Origin: Burkholderia sp. 9120
Lineage (GTDB): Bacteria > Pseudomonadota > Gammaproteobacteria > Burkholderiales > Burkholderiaceae
Length of the DNA: 64,000 nucleotides
Direction: 5' to 3'
NCBI RefSeq assembly: GCF_000745015.1
Contig: NZ_JQNA01000002.1
Coordinates: 1,984,001 to 2,048,000 of the forward strand
A program made the position numbers and the translations under genes. Below, piece after piece: positions 35,633 to 44,887 of the stretch. A model generated the notes under the pieces. The model was not told where the DNA came from and made no database searches. It saw nothing but the letters and a program-made list of their open reading frames with translations. Every line of letters starts with the position of its first letter. Position 1 is the first letter of the stretch.

Positions 35633-37048
35633 GTGAACCATCCCGTGCCGCCGGCCCCGCTGCGCCGGCCGTTTCCCGCCGAATTGCTGAGCGCGCTCAA
35701 GGCCGCTTTCGGCGAGCGCGTGTCGGTAGCCGAAGCCGTGCGCGCTCATCATGGCCGCGACGAGTCGCCGTTCGATCCCCAACTGCCCGACGCGGTCGTC
35801 TTCGCCCGCACGACCGAAGACGTGCAAACCGTCGTCACGCTGTGCGGCCCGTACAACGTGCCGATCATTCCGTACGGCAACGGCTCTTCGCTCGAAGGAC
35901 ATTTGCTGGCGGTGCAAGGCGGCGTGTCGATCGACCTATCGGAAATGAACCGGGTCCTGTCGATCAACGCCGAAGACCTCACCGTCACCGTCGAACCGGG
36001 TATCTCGCGCAAGCAGCTGAACGAGGCACTGCGCGACACCGGTCTGTTCTTCCCGATCGACCCGGGTGCGGACGCGAGCATTGGCGGCATGTCGGCTACG
36101 CGCGCCTCGGGCACCAACGCCGTGCGTTACGGCACGATGCGCGAGAACGTGCTCGGCCTGACCGTGGTGCTGGCCGACGGCCGCGTGATCAAGACCGGCA
36201 CGCGAGCCCGCAAATCGTCCGCGGGCTACGACCTCACGCGCCTGTTCGTCGGCTCGGAAGGCACGCTCGGCGTGATCACCGAAATCACCGTGCGCCTGTA
36301 TCCGCAACCTGAAGCGGTATCGGCTGCGGTCTGCACGTTTCCGTCCATGGGCGACGCGGTGCGCACCGTCATCGAAACGATCCAGATGGGCGTGCCGATC
36401 GCGCGCGTCGAGTTCGTCGACGCGCTCGCCATCCGCTCGATCAACCGTCATTCGAATCTGACGCTGCGTGAAGCACCCACGCTGTTCTTCGAGTTTCACG
36501 GCACGGAAGCCGGCGTGAAAGAACAGGCGGAGCTGGTGCAGGAAATCGCCGCGCAGAATTCGGGCGAAGGCTTCGAATGGGCCACCCGGCCGGAAGACCG
36601 CAGCCGTCTGTGGAACGCCCGTCACAACGCCTACTTCGCGATGCTGCAACTGAAGCCCGGTTGCCGCGCCGTGACCACCGACGTCTGCGTGCCGATCTCG
36701 CGCCTCGCCGAATGCGTGGAGGAAACGGAGCGGGATCTGAACGCGTCGCCGTTGCCCTGCCCGATCGTCGGCCATGTGGGAGACGGCAATTTCCATGTGG
36801 TGATCCTGATCGATCCGGACAAGCCGGAAGAGCTTGCCGAAGCGGAGCGCCTCAACCTTCGGATCGTCCAACGCGCGCTGCGCATGGACGGCACCTGTAC
36901 GGGCGAACACGGCGTCGGCCTGCACAAGATGGGCTTTCTGCTCGAAGAACACGGCGACGTTGCCGTCGACACGATGCGTTCCATCAAGCACGCACTCGAT
37001 CCACGCAATCTGATGAACCCCGGCAAGATTTTTAGTTGGGCGGCTTGA
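35633..37048 (+). CDS. FAD-linked D-2-hydroxyacid dehydrogenase (D-lactate dehydrogenase/GlcD-like)
   Basis: Flavoprotein of the FAD-binding PCMH / oxidase C-terminal family. About 471 residues: the FAD-binding PP-loop IPYGNGSSLEGHLLAVQGG near 75-95, DPGADASIGGMSATRASGTNAVRYGTMRENV (glycine-rich FAD contact), SAGYDLTRLFVGSEGTLGVITEIT, and the C-terminal CTGEHGVGLHKMGFL with metal/substrate His. It resembles the soluble D-lactate dehydrogenase group more than GlcD. GTG at 35633 has AGGAGA in front and gives VNHPVPPAPLRR. It lies 48 bases upstream of glcD, so it is probably in the same transcript. Confidence 0.85.
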   Translation: MNHPVPPAPLRRPFPAELLSALKAAFGERVSVAEAVRAHHGRDESPFDPQLPDAVVFARTTEDVQTVVTLCGPYNVPIIPYGNGSSLEGHLLAVQGGVSIDLSEMNRVLSINAEDLTVTVEPGISRKQLNEALRDTGLFFPIDPGADASIGGMSATRASGTNAVRYGTMRENVLGLTVVLADGRVIKTGTRARKSSAGYDLTRLFVGSEGTLGVITEITVRLYPQPEAVSAAVCTFPSMGDAVRTVIETIQMGVPIARVEFVDALAIRSINRHSNLTLREAPTLFFEFHGTEAGVKEQAELVQEIAAQNSGEGFEWATRPEDRSRLWNARHNAYFAMLQLKPGCRAVTTDVCVPISRLAECVEETERDLNASPLPCPIVGHVGDGNFHVVILIDPDKPEELAEAERLNLRIVQRALRMDGTCTGEHGVGLHKMGFLLEEHGDVAVDTMRSIKHALDPRNLMNPGKIFSWAA

Positions 37049-37096
37049 CGGGTTAGCGGGCTTTACCGCTGCGAGACGCACGAGGAGACAAGTCAC

Positions 37097-38590
37097 ATGA
37101 ACGCACCCGCTGAACTGACGGCAGAAGTACTCGCCCAGCGCCAGCGCGAAGTTGTGCAAGCGCTGATGGCCGTATTGCCGACGCACTGTCTGCTGTATCG
37201 GGAAGAAGACACCGTCGCTTACGAATGCGACGGCCTGGCCGCGTACCGGCGTCTGCCGCTCGCGGTTGCGTTGCCGGAAACGGAATCGCAGGTGCAGCGC
37301 ATCGTGCAGATCTGCCACCGTCTCGACGTGCCGATCGTGCCGCGCGGCGCGGGCACCGGCTTGTCCGGCGGCGCGATGCCGATCCGGCACGGCGTGGTGG
37401 TGTCGCTCGCGCGCTTCAGGAAGATCGTCGAAGTCGATTCGTACGCGCGAACCGCCACCGTGCAGCCGGGCGTGCGCAATCTGTCGATTTCCGAAGCCGC
37501 CGCGCCGTACGGCTTGTACTACGCACCCGACCCGTCGTCGCAGATTGCCTGCACGATCGGCGGCAACGTGTCGGAGAATTCCGGCGGCGTCCACTGCCTC
37601 AAATACGGCCTCACCGTGCACAACGTGCTGCGCGTACGCGCGGTCACCATGGAAGGCGAGATCGTCGAATTCGGCTCGCTCGCGCCGGACGCGCCCGGTC
37701 TCGATCTGCTGGCGGTGCTGATCGGCAGCGAGGGCATGTTCGCGGTCGTCACGGAAGTCACCGTCAAGCTGATCCCGAAACCGCAAATGGCGCAGGTCAT
37801 CATGGCCAGTTTCGACGACGTCGTGAAAGGCGGCAACGCGGTTGCCGGCATCATTGCCGCGGGCATCATCCCGGCAGGTCTGGAGATGATGGACAAGCCG
37901 GCTACCCGCGCGGTCGAGGAATTCGTCAAGGCGGGCTACGACCTCGACGCGGCGGCGATCCTGCTGTGCGAATCGGACGGCACGGTCGAAGAAGTCGCTG
38001 ACGAAATCGTCCGCATGACCGCGGTGCTGCGTGAACAGGGCGCCACCCGCATCCAGATTTCGCGCTCGGAAAGCGAGCGGCTGCGCTTCTGGTCCGGCCG
38101 CAAGAACGCGTTTCCCGCTGCCGGCCGCATTTCACCCGACTACTACTGCATGGACGGCACGGTGCCGCGCCGCAGTATCGGGCCGCTGCTGGCGCGCATC
38201 GAAGAGATGGAGAAGAAGTACGGGTTGCGCTGCATCAACGTGTTCCATGCGGGCGACGGCAATATGCATCCACTGATCCTGTTCAACGGCAACGATCAGG
38301 ATGAGTGGCACCGGGCCGAGGCGTTTGGTTGCGACATCCTCGAAGCCTGCGTCGAACTGGGTGGCACCGTGACCGGCGAGCACGGCGTCGGCATCGAGAA
38401 GATCAATTCGATGTGCGTGCAGTTCTCGCCCGAGGAGCGCGACACGTTCCACGCGGTCAAACGAGCCTTCGACGCACCCGGCCTGCTCAACCCCGACAAG
38501 GGCATTCCGACCCGGGCGCGCTGCGCGGAATACGGCAAGATGCACGTGCGGGGCGGTTTGCTGCCCCACCCGGACCTGCCGCGTTTCTAA
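37097..38590 (+). CDS. glcD: Glycolate oxidase subunit GlcD
   Basis: FAD subunit of glycolate dehydrogenase, oxidising glycolate to glyoxylate with electrons passed to the respiratory chain. The 497 residues contain IVPRGAGTGLSGGAMPIRHGVV (FAD loop, residues about 80-100), YAPDPSSQIACTIGGNVSENSGG, LIGSEGMFAVVTEVTVKLIP and GGTVTGEHGVGIEKINSM. ATG at 37097 has GAGGAGA 5-10 bases upstream. A strong hairpin and a new promoter separate it from glcE, so stoichiometry of D to E and F may be set by two promoters. Confidence 0.95.
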   Translation: MNAPAELTAEVLAQRQREVVQALMAVLPTHCLLYREEDTVAYECDGLAAYRRLPLAVALPETESQVQRIVQICHRLDVPIVPRGAGTGLSGGAMPIRHGVVVSLARFRKIVEVDSYARTATVQPGVRNLSISEAAAPYGLYYAPDPSSQIACTIGGNVSENSGGVHCLKYGLTVHNVLRVRAVTMEGEIVEFGSLAPDAPGLDLLAVLIGSEGMFAVVTEVTVKLIPKPQMAQVIMASFDDVVKGGNAVAGIIAAGIIPAGLEMMDKPATRAVEEFVKAGYDLDAAAILLCESDGTVEEVADEIVRMTAVLREQGATRIQISRSESERLRFWSGRKNAFPAAGRISPDYYCMDGTVPRRSIGPLLARIEEMEKKYGLRCINVFHAGDGNMHPLILFNGNDQDEWHRAEAFGCDILEACVELGGTVTGEHGVGIEKINSMCVQFSPEERDTFHAVKRAFDAPGLLNPDKGIPTRARCAEYGKMHVRGGLLPHPDLPRF

Positions 38591-38675
38591 CGCCTGCGTA
38601 ACACATGGCATAAGACAGGACACAAGGCAGGCAGACGGCACGCCGCAACGCGCCGCCTAATAACCCGCCCCCGAC

Positions 38676-38709
38676 AAGCGCCGCCCGCAGCCTGCTGCGG
38701 CGGCGCTTT
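38676..38709 (+). terminator. GC-rich hairpin downstream of glcD
   Basis: AAGCGCCGCCCGCAG (from 38676) pairs with CTGCGGCGGCGCTTT (38695-38709) across a CCTG loop, with one bulged C. It is a 14-base stem followed by a short T tract (CTTTC). It lies 85 bases after glcD and 43 bases before the glcE promoter. Termination may be partial. Confidence 0.5.
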
Positions 38710-38751
38710 CAACCCCACTACCCTGATTACCCGATGCGGGTCCGCTCCTGG

Positions 38752-38779
38752 TTGCCAGCGAGCCCCCGCCCGGTACAAT
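38752..38779 (+). promoter_or_regulatory. Sigma-70 promoter for glcE
   Basis: TTGCCA (38752-38757, five of six), 16-base spacer, TACAAT (38774-38779, five of six). Predicted start about 38786, 22 bases before the glcE ATG. Confidence 0.65.
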
Positions 38780-38807
38780 CGATCGAAACACAACGAAGCA
38801 GGACACC

Positions 38808-39896
38808 ATGGAAGAGGACGACATCGTCGCCGTATGGTCGGAACGCGTGCGTTCCGCCAGCGCCGAGGGACGCGCGTTGCGCATCCGTGGCGGCGGCACC
38901 AAAGACTGGTACGGCCAGACGCTGGAAGGTGACATCCTCGATACGCGCGCTTATCGCGGCATCATTGCTTACGATCCGGCGGAGCTGGTCATCACCGCGC
39001 GCGCGGGCACGCCCTTGCTGGAGATCGAAGCCGCGCTCGCCGAACATCACCAGATGCTCGCCTTCGAGCCACCGCATTTCGGGCCGCAGGCCACCTTCGG
39101 CGGCTGCATCGCGGCCGGCATCGCCGGGCCGCGCCGTCCCGCGGCAGGCGCCGCACGCGACTTCGTGCTCGGCGCTGTCATCATGAACGGCCAGGGGCAG
39201 AAATTGCACTTCGGCGGCCAGGTCGTGAAGAACGTGGCCGGTTACGACGTCTCGCGTCTGATGGCGGGCTCGCTCGGCACGCTCGGCCTGATCCTCGAAC
39301 TGTCGATCAAGGTCTTGCCGCTGCCGCAAGCCGAAACCACCCTCAAGTTCGACATGAACGGCACCGACGCGGTCCGCAAGCTCAACGAATGGGGCGGCCG
39401 GCCGTTGCCGATCACCGCGAGCGCATGGCGTCACGGCACGCTTGCCGTGCGGCTCGCCGGCGCGGAATCCGCGGTCAAGGCGGCGCGCTCGGCACTCGGC
39501 GGTGAGGTCGTCGACGCGGTCGAAGCGGAACGCTTCTGGGCCGGTCTGCGCGAGCAAACCGACTCGTTTTTTGCGGCAATTCCGCCGAAAGCCGCGTTGT
39601 GGCGTCTGGCGTTACCGTCGATCACCGAGCCGCTGCAATTGCCCGGCGCGCAATTGATGGAATGGGGCGGCGGCCAGCGCTGGTGGATCACCGACACCGA
39701 CGCGCAAACCGTGCGCATCAGCGCCAGACAGGCCGGCGGCCACGCCACGATTTTCCGCACCGGCCTCGGTTACGACCGCGGCGCCGGTGTCTTCACGCCG
39801 CTGCCCACTCCGCTGATGAAAATCCATCGCGGCCTGAAAACCGCCTTCGACCCGGCCCGCATCTTCAATCGCGGCCGTCTCTACCCCGACTTCTGA
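38808..39896 (+). CDS. glcE: Glycolate oxidase subunit GlcE
   Basis: Second FAD-binding subunit of glycolate dehydrogenase. The 362-residue protein is shorter than GlcD. It has LRIRGGGTKDWYG near residues 25-37, a PCMH domain with the loop FEPPHFGPQATFGGCIAAGIAGPRRP, and QVVKNVAGYDVSRLMAGSLGTLGLILELSIKVLP. ATG at 38808 has a moderate purine-rich site (GCAGGACACC). It has its own promoter and is 8 bases before glcF, so E and F are coexpressed. Confidence 0.94.
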   Translation: MEEDDIVAVWSERVRSASAEGRALRIRGGGTKDWYGQTLEGDILDTRAYRGIIAYDPAELVITARAGTPLLEIEAALAEHHQMLAFEPPHFGPQATFGGCIAAGIAGPRRPAAGAARDFVLGAVIMNGQGQKLHFGGQVVKNVAGYDVSRLMAGSLGTLGLILELSIKVLPLPQAETTLKFDMNGTDAVRKLNEWGGRPLPITASAWRHGTLAVRLAGAESAVKAARSALGGEVVDAVEAERFWAGLREQTDSFFAAIPPKAALWRLALPSITEPLQLPGAQLMEWGGGQRWWITDTDAQTVRISARQAGGHATIFRTGLGYDRGAGVFTPLPTPLMKIHRGLKTAFDPARIFNRGRLYPDF

Positions 39897-39904
39897 GCGA
39901 CGCG

Positions 39905-41131
39905 ATGCAAACCAACCTCGCGGACTTCATTCGCAATACGCCCGACGGCGACGAAGCCGACGCTATCCTGCGCAATTGCGTGCACTGCGGGTTCTGCACG
40001 GCCACCTGTCCCACTTATCAGATTCTCGGCGACGAACTCGACGGCCCGCGCGGGCGCATCTATCTGATCAAGCAGATGGTGGAAGGCGCGCCGGTCACGC
40101 GCAGCACCCAGGTTCACCTGGACCGCTGCCTGACCTGCCGCAATTGCGAAACGACCTGCCCGTCCGGCGTGCAATACGGCCGGCTGGTGGAAATCGGCCG
40201 CAAGATCGCCGAGGAAAAAGTCACGCGTCCGGCCGGCCAGCGGCTGGTGCGCCGGTTGCTCGCGAGCTTCGTGCCGAACAGCGCGTTGTTCACGCCGACC
40301 ATGCGGATCGGCCAGCACTTCCGCGCGCTGTTGCCGAAGAAACTGCGCGACAAGGTGCCCGCGCGGCAGCGTCCGCTCGAATGGCCGACGGCGAAACACG
40401 AGCGCAAGATGCTGATGCTGGCGGGCTGCGTGCAACCGTCGATGATGCCGAATGTGAATATCGCGACCGCCCGCGTGCTGGACGCGCTCGGCGTGGAAAC
40501 GCTGATCGCGCCGGACGCCGGCTGCTGCGGCGCGATCCGCCTGCATCTGGGCTATAACGACGAAGCGCTCGACGATCTGCGCGCCAACATCGACGCATGG
40601 TGGCCGTACGTCGAACAGGGTGTGGAAGCGATCGTGATGAACGCGTCCGGTTGCGGCGCGACGGTCAAGGAATACGCGCACCTGCTGCGCGACGATCCGG
40701 CGTATGCGGAGAAGGCCGCGCGGATCGTGGCGTTGACGCGCGACATCGCGGAAATTCTGCCGGAGTTCGAGGAAGCGCTGGTCGCCGTCACGCGCCGCCG
40801 CGCGGTCCATACGGTGGCGTTTCATCCGCCTTGCACGTTGCAGCACGGTCAGCAGGTGCGCGGCCGGGTCGAACATGTGCTGGCGGCGCTCGGCGTGGAA
40901 GTGCGGCTGCCCGCCGACAGTCATCTCTGCTGCGGTTCCGCCGGCACTTACTCGCTGACGCAACCCAAGCTCTCGTACGCGCTGCGCGATCAGAAGCTCG
41001 AACGGCTGCAGGCGCAGGAGCCGCAGGTGATCGTGTCGGCGAACGTCGGCTGCATTGCGCATCTGCAAAGCGGCACGCAGACGCCGGTCGCGCACTGGAT
41101 CGAATTGGTCGAGCACATGCTGTCCGTATAA
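39905..41131 (+). CDS. glcF: Glycolate oxidase iron-sulfur subunit GlcF
   Basis: Electron-transfer subunit of glycolate dehydrogenase. About 408 residues: two 4Fe-4S clusters, CVHCGFCTATCPTY near residues 24-37 and CLTCRNCETTCPSG near 75-88, then two cysteine-rich CCG domains (DAGCCGAIRLHLG and LCCGSAGTYS). ATG at 39905 gives MQTNLADFIRNTP, matching family N termini. It ends the glycolate cluster; yggS follows after 37 bases. Confidence 0.96.
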   Translation: MQTNLADFIRNTPDGDEADAILRNCVHCGFCTATCPTYQILGDELDGPRGRIYLIKQMVEGAPVTRSTQVHLDRCLTCRNCETTCPSGVQYGRLVEIGRKIAEEKVTRPAGQRLVRRLLASFVPNSALFTPTMRIGQHFRALLPKKLRDKVPARQRPLEWPTAKHERKMLMLAGCVQPSMMPNVNIATARVLDALGVETLIAPDAGCCGAIRLHLGYNDEALDDLRANIDAWWPYVEQGVEAIVMNASGCGATVKEYAHLLRDDPAYAEKAARIVALTRDIAEILPEFEEALVAVTRRRAVHTVAFHPPCTLQHGQQVRGRVEHVLAALGVEVRLPADSHLCCGSAGTYSLTQPKLSYALRDQKLERLQAQEPQVIVSANVGCIAHLQSGTQTPVAHWIELVEHMLSV

Positions 41132-41168
41132 TCGGAGCATCGCCTTTACCGGTTTCCGCCTACGTGCC

Positions 41169-41867
41169 ATGCCCGATCTGATTCACAACCTCGAAGCGGT
41201 GCAGCAGCGCATCGCTGCCGCCGCGCACGTGGCCGAACGCGACCCGCGTTCGATCACGCTGCTCGCGGTCTCCAAGACCTTTCCCGCCGAAGACGTACGC
41301 GCCGCGCACGCCGCCGGCCAGCGCGCGTTCGGTGAAAACTACGTGCAGGAATCGCTGACCAAGATCGACACGCTCGCCGATCTGCGCGCGTCGCTCGAAT
41401 GGCATTTCATCGGTCCGTTGCAGTCGAACAAGACGCGGCCGGTTGCTGAGCAATTCGACTGGGTGCATTCAGTCGACCGGCTGAAAATCGCGCAGCGGTT
41501 GTCGGAGCAGCGGCCCGACAATCTGCCGCCGCTGAACGTGTGCCTGCAGGTGAATATCAGCGGCGAGGCGTCGAAGAGCGGCGTGAGCGTGGCCGAGGCG
41601 GTGGAAGTCGCGCAGGCGATCGCCGCGCTGCCGAAGCTGAATTTGCGCGGCCTGATGGCGATTCCGGAACCGGCCGGCAGCATCGACGATCAACGTGTGC
41701 CGCATCGCCAGTTGCGCGAGTTGTTCGAGCGTCTGCGCGACGACGGACTCGAACTCGATACGTTGTCGATGGGCATGTCGAGCGACCTCGAAGCCGCCGT
41801 GCTCGAAGGCGCGACGATGGTGCGCGTCGGCACCGCGATTTTCGGCGCACGAGATTACTCCAACTGA
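41169..41867 (+). CDS. yggS: YggS family pyridoxal phosphate homeostasis protein
   Basis: Small PLP-binding TIM-barrel protein (PLPBP family) that buffers PLP and affects amino acid pools. The 232 residues contain ITLLAVSKTFPAEDVRAAHAAG (the Lys of AVSK binds PLP), FGENYVQESLTK, WHFIGPLQSNKTRP and LSMGMSSDLEAAVLEGATMVRVGTAIFG. ATG at 41169 is supported by the family N terminus. It is directly upstream of proC, the neighbour that gave the family its old name. Confidence 0.95.
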   Translation: MPDLIHNLEAVQQRIAAAAHVAERDPRSITLLAVSKTFPAEDVRAAHAAGQRAFGENYVQESLTKIDTLADLRASLEWHFIGPLQSNKTRPVAEQFDWVHSVDRLKIAQRLSEQRPDNLPPLNVCLQVNISGEASKSGVSVAEAVEVAQAIAALPKLNLRGLMAIPEPAGSIDDQRVPHRQLRELFERLRDDGLELDTLSMGMSSDLEAAVLEGATMVRVGTAIFGARDYSN

Positions 41868-41925
41868 CTCGTGTGAGCCCTTTGTCGATTCATTGGGCGC
41901 TGCACGGCACTACTCTCTAAACATC

Positions 41926-42741
41926 ATGAAAATTGCTTTTATCGGCGGTGGCAATATGGCCGCCGCGTTGATCGGCGGTCTTATCAAGCGTGGCGTCGCG
42001 CCGGCCGACCTCTACGCGATCGATCCCAACGAAGCGACCCGCGAGCGCAATGAGCAGCAATTCGGCATCAAGACCGGTGCCGCCGCCGACACCGCGCTCG
42101 CCGCCTACGACGCCGTCGTGCTGGCCGTGAAGCCGCAGATTCTGAAGAGCGTCGCCGAAGGGCTGGCGCCGCATCTGAACGCGTCGCAACTGGTGGTCAG
42201 CATCGTCGCCGGGATTCGCATGGAAGACATGTCGCGCTGGCTCGACGGTCACTCGCGAGTCGTGCGCGTGATGCCGAATACGCCGGCGTTGATCGGCATG
42301 GGCGTGACCGGGCTGGTCGCAACCGGCAGCGTCGACGAAGCGGGTCGTGCGCTCGCATCGCAGGTGCTGGGTGCGGTGGGCGAAACGGTCTGGTTCGACG
42401 ACGAAGCGAAGATCGACGCCGTCACCGCGATCTCGGGCAGCGGGCCGGCCTATGTGTTCTATTTCATCGAGGCGCTGCAGGAAGCCGCGCACCAGCTCGG
42501 CATGGACGAAGCGCAAGGCCGCGCGCTGGCTGTCGCCACCTTCACCGGCGCGGCGCAACTGGCGGCGAATTCCGATGAAGCGCCGGGCGTGTTGCGCGAA
42601 CGGGTGACGTCGAAAGGCGGCACGACAGCGGCGGCGCTGGCTTCGTTCGACGCGAGCGGGATCAAGGATGCGATTGTGCGCGGCGTGCTCGCCGCCGACG
42701 CGCGCGCCAGGGAAATGGGCGACGAGTTCGGCAAGCTGTAA
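41926..42741 (+). CDS. proC: Pyrroline-5-carboxylate reductase ProC
   Basis: Reduces pyrroline-5-carboxylate to proline with NAD(P)H, the last step of proline synthesis. The 271-residue protein starts MKIAFIGGGNMAAALIGGL (Rossmann fold), has AVKPQIL, RVMPNTPALIGMGVTGL, and the signature AISGSGPAYVFYFIEALQEAA near residues 170-190. ATG at 41926 follows yggS by 58 bases. Confidence 0.97.
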   Translation: MKIAFIGGGNMAAALIGGLIKRGVAPADLYAIDPNEATRERNEQQFGIKTGAAADTALAAYDAVVLAVKPQILKSVAEGLAPHLNASQLVVSIVAGIRMEDMSRWLDGHSRVVRVMPNTPALIGMGVTGLVATGSVDEAGRALASQVLGAVGETVWFDDEAKIDAVTAISGSGPAYVFYFIEALQEAAHQLGMDEAQGRALAVATFTGAAQLAANSDEAPGVLRERVTSKGGTTAAALASFDASGIKDAIVRGVLAADARAREMGDEFGKL

Positions 42742-42782
42742 GCGCGGCGAGTCGTCGTGAAAGAGGTAAAGAGGTAAAGAGG

Positions 42783-42810
42783 CAGCGCCCTGGTTCAGAC
42801 CGGGGCGCTG
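42783..42810 (+). terminator. Weak hairpin downstream of proC
   Basis: CAGCGCCC (42783-42790) and GGGCGCTG (42803-42810) pair perfectly. There is no T-run. A triplicated AGAGGTAA-like stretch lies just before it. The rest of the 180-base gap to ubiA shows nothing more. Confidence 0.35.
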
Positions 42811-42921
42811 TCGGCGACGCTAAAACCGTGAGGCGCAACGCGCCGGTTTAAGCCGCTGCGGCGTAGGCGCCGCCAGACCAGAAGCGCACAGACGCGCAGG
42901 TGCAACGCCCGCGTCGAACAT

Positions 42922-43785
42922 CTACAACGAAGCCACTGCGTAGTGCGCGGCAATGCCCACGAACAACACGCCGCCCAGCCAGTTGTTGTGCCTGAAGGCC
43001 GCGAAGCACGCCATCTGTTCACGATTGCGGATCAGCCTGTAGTGATAGATCGCGCAGCCCACGGCTGCCGCCCATCCCAGCCAGTACAACCAGCCGAAAC
43101 CCAGTTGCACGCCGATGCCGACGTAAATTCCCAGCGTCACCGCGTAGCACAGCATGATCGCGGCCACGTCGAAGCGGCCGAACGTCAGCGCCGAAGTCCG
43201 AATGCCGATCTTGATGTCGTCGTCACGATCGACCATGGCATATTCGGTGTCGTACGCGACCGACCAGAACACGTTGGCGAGCAGCATCACCCACGCGAGC
43301 ATCGGCACGTGGCCCTGCACGGCGGCGAACGCCATCGGAATGCCGAAGCCGAACGCGATGCCGAGATACGCCTGCGGAATCGCGAGAAAACGCTTGGTGA
43401 ACGGATACGAACCGGCGACGAACAACGCCGCCACGGAAAGCTCTTTAGTCAGCGTGTTGAGCGGCAGAATCAGCAGGAACGCGATCAGCGACAACCCGGC
43501 CGCCAGGGCCACCGCTTCCCACGCCTTGATCTTGCCCGACGTGACCGGACGATTCTCGGTGCGCTTCACATGACGATCGAAATCGCGGTCCGCATAGTCG
43601 TTGATCGCGCAACCGGCCGAGCGCATCAGCACGGTGCCGACGCAGAAGATCACCAGCAGAGGCCACGTCGGATGGCCGTCCGAAGCGATCCACAACGCGT
43701 TGAGCGTCGGCCACAGCAGCAGCACCGTGCCGATCGGCTTGTCCATCCGGACGAGGCGCAGAAACAGGGGGAGTCGGGCGAACAT
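42922..43785 (-). CDS. ubiA: 4-hydroxybenzoate polyprenyltransferase UbiA
   Basis: Membrane prenyltransferase attaching the polyprenyl tail to 4-hydroxybenzoate in ubiquinone synthesis. The 287 residues have about eight hydrophobic segments and two Asp-rich Mg-prenyl-diphosphate motifs, [20 protein letters not shown] near residues 63-82 and [17 protein letters not shown] near 185. ATG at 43785. Downstream of dps on the same strand but beyond a strong terminator, so probably independent. Confidence 0.96.
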   Translation of the reverse strand: MFARLPLFLRLVRMDKPIGTVLLLWPTLNALWIASDGHPTWPLLVIFCVGTVLMRSAGCAINDYADRDFDRHVKRTENRPVTSGKIKAWEAVALAAGLSLIAFLLILPLNTLTKELSVAALFVAGSYPFTKRFLAIPQAYLGIAFGFGIPMAFAAVQGHVPMLAWVMLLANVFWSVAYDTEYAMVDRDDDIKIGIRTSALTFGRFDVAAIMLCYAVTLGIYVGIGVQLGFGWLYWLGWAAAVGCAIYHYRLIRNREQMACFAAFRHNNWLGGVLFVGIAAHYAVASL

Positions 43786-43894
43786 GGGTCGATTCGGTGA
43801 AGGGCAAGAACGGTGCCGCTATTTTACGGGATGCGGAACGCGGGCCGCTGCCAGTTGGGCCAGGCCGCTGTATGAAGCGAAAACCGGCGCCGCA

Positions 43895-43929
43895 AAAAAC
43901 AAAGCCTCCCACAGGGAGGCTTTGTTTTT
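43895..43929 (-). terminator. Strong intrinsic terminator of dps
   Basis: A 16-base perfect stem, AAAAACAAAGCCTCCC (43895-43910) against GGGAGGCTTTGTTTTT (43914-43929), with a 3-base loop. On the minus strand it ends in a T-run, 48 bases past the dps stop. It also works on the plus strand. Confidence 0.92.
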
Positions 43930-43977
43930 ACTCAAGCTCAGCGGCAACGCGTGAGCTCAATGAAGCGTCGGCCGTAA

Positions 43978-44466
43978 TCAAGCCAGCATCGAACGCAGCA
44001 TCCACGCGGTCTTTTCGTGCGTTTGCATGCGTTGCGTCAGCAGGTCGGCGGTCGGCTCGTCGTTCGCGGCTTCCGTCGACGGGAAAATCGCGCGCGCGGT
44101 GCGCACCACGGCCTCCTGGCCTTCCACCAGCTGGCGGATCATTTCTTCCGCGGCCGGCACGCCGTCCGCTTCCGGAATCGACGACAGCTTTGCGAATTCC
44201 TTGTAGCTGCCCGGCGCATGCACACCCAGCGCGCGGATCCGTTCAGCGATCGAATCGACCGCCAGGGCGAGCTCGTTGTACTGCGTTTCGAACATCAGGT
44301 GCAGCGTATTGAACATCGGACCCGTCACGTTCCAGTGGAAGTTGTGAGTCTTCAGATAGAGCGTGTAGGTGTCGGCGAGCAAACGCGACAGACCTTCGGC
44401 GATCTTCTTGCGATCCTTGTCGGTGATTCCGATATTGACGTGCTGTACGGCTTCTTTCTTGGCCAT
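43978..44466 (-). CDS. dps: Dps family DNA-protecting ferritin-like protein
   Basis: Dodecameric protein that stores iron, removes peroxide and coats DNA. The 162 residues include the ferroxidase motif [28 protein letters not shown] (key His residues near 40 and 50, and Asp/Glu later) and [16 protein letters not shown] at 44466 is followed by the basic [13 protein letters not shown] tail. Its neighbours oxyR and katA, on the same strand, form an oxidative-stress group. Known dps genes are OxyR-controlled in several proteobacteria; I found no convincing OxyR site here. Confidence 0.96.
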   Translation of the reverse strand: MAKKEAVQHVNIGITDKDRKKIAEGLSRLLADTYTLYLKTHNFHWNVTGPMFNTLHLMFETQYNELALAVDSIAERIRALGVHAPGSYKEFAKLSSIPEADGVPAAEEMIRQLVEGQEAVVRTARAIFPSTEAANDEPTADLLTQRMQTHEKTAWMLRSMLA

Positions 44467-44628
44467 GATGACTCCTTTGAAGAGTGATACGAACCGGTCG
44501 GCATAGTGACGATCTGCCGATGGCAATCCCGGCAAACCCGGCACTTCGAACGCCCGACAGTTTAGCGTAGAAAACTGCTGCGTTCGTGTGACGCGTGGTC
44601 GCCTGCCGCACCCACGGCCGCGCCGCGA

Positions 44629-44802
44629 TCAGCCGCCGAGCGCGTGCTGCAGTGCTTGCGCGACGATCACCGCGAGTCCGCTCGAGACGATCGCGAAACC
44701 CACCGCGCGCCGCAGCATCACGGCCTGTTGCAGGGCCTGTTGCTGCTGCGCGCCGCGCGCGGCGGCCGAGCCGCCGATAGTGGCCAACATCATCTGAATC
44801 AT
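44629..44802 (-). CDS. Small hydrophobic protein, 57 residues, between katA and dps
   Basis: ATG at 44802 with GGAG seven bases upstream, TGA at 44629. Residues 1-15 are MIQMMLATIGGSAAA, then a Gln-rich stretch RGAQQQQALQQAV, and residues 34-50 form a single hydrophobic helix (VGFAIVSSGLAVIVAQAL). It looks like a small membrane protein. It is 85 bases downstream of katA and 162 bases upstream of dps, so the katA transcript could include it. No family recognised. Confidence 0.6.
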   Translation of the reverse strand: MIQMMLATIGGSAAARGAQQQQALQQAVMLRRAVGFAIVSSGLAVIVAQALQHALGG

Positions 44803-44887
44803 GATCGTGCTCCGTCGATTCGTATCGTTACCGGCGAGACGCTCATGCGCCTCGCCGTTGCTGCATCACTTCAACTGACTTGCCCAG

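Noticed and set aside
42742..42782. AGAGGTAA-type short direct repeats after proC
   Set aside because: Only about three short copies; no target-site duplication or other sign of a mobile element.
44467..44628. OxyR site upstream of dps
   Set aside because: Only ATAG-N7-CTGC near 44503 was seen, two of four bases in the second half-site, and no TTCGATAG element.
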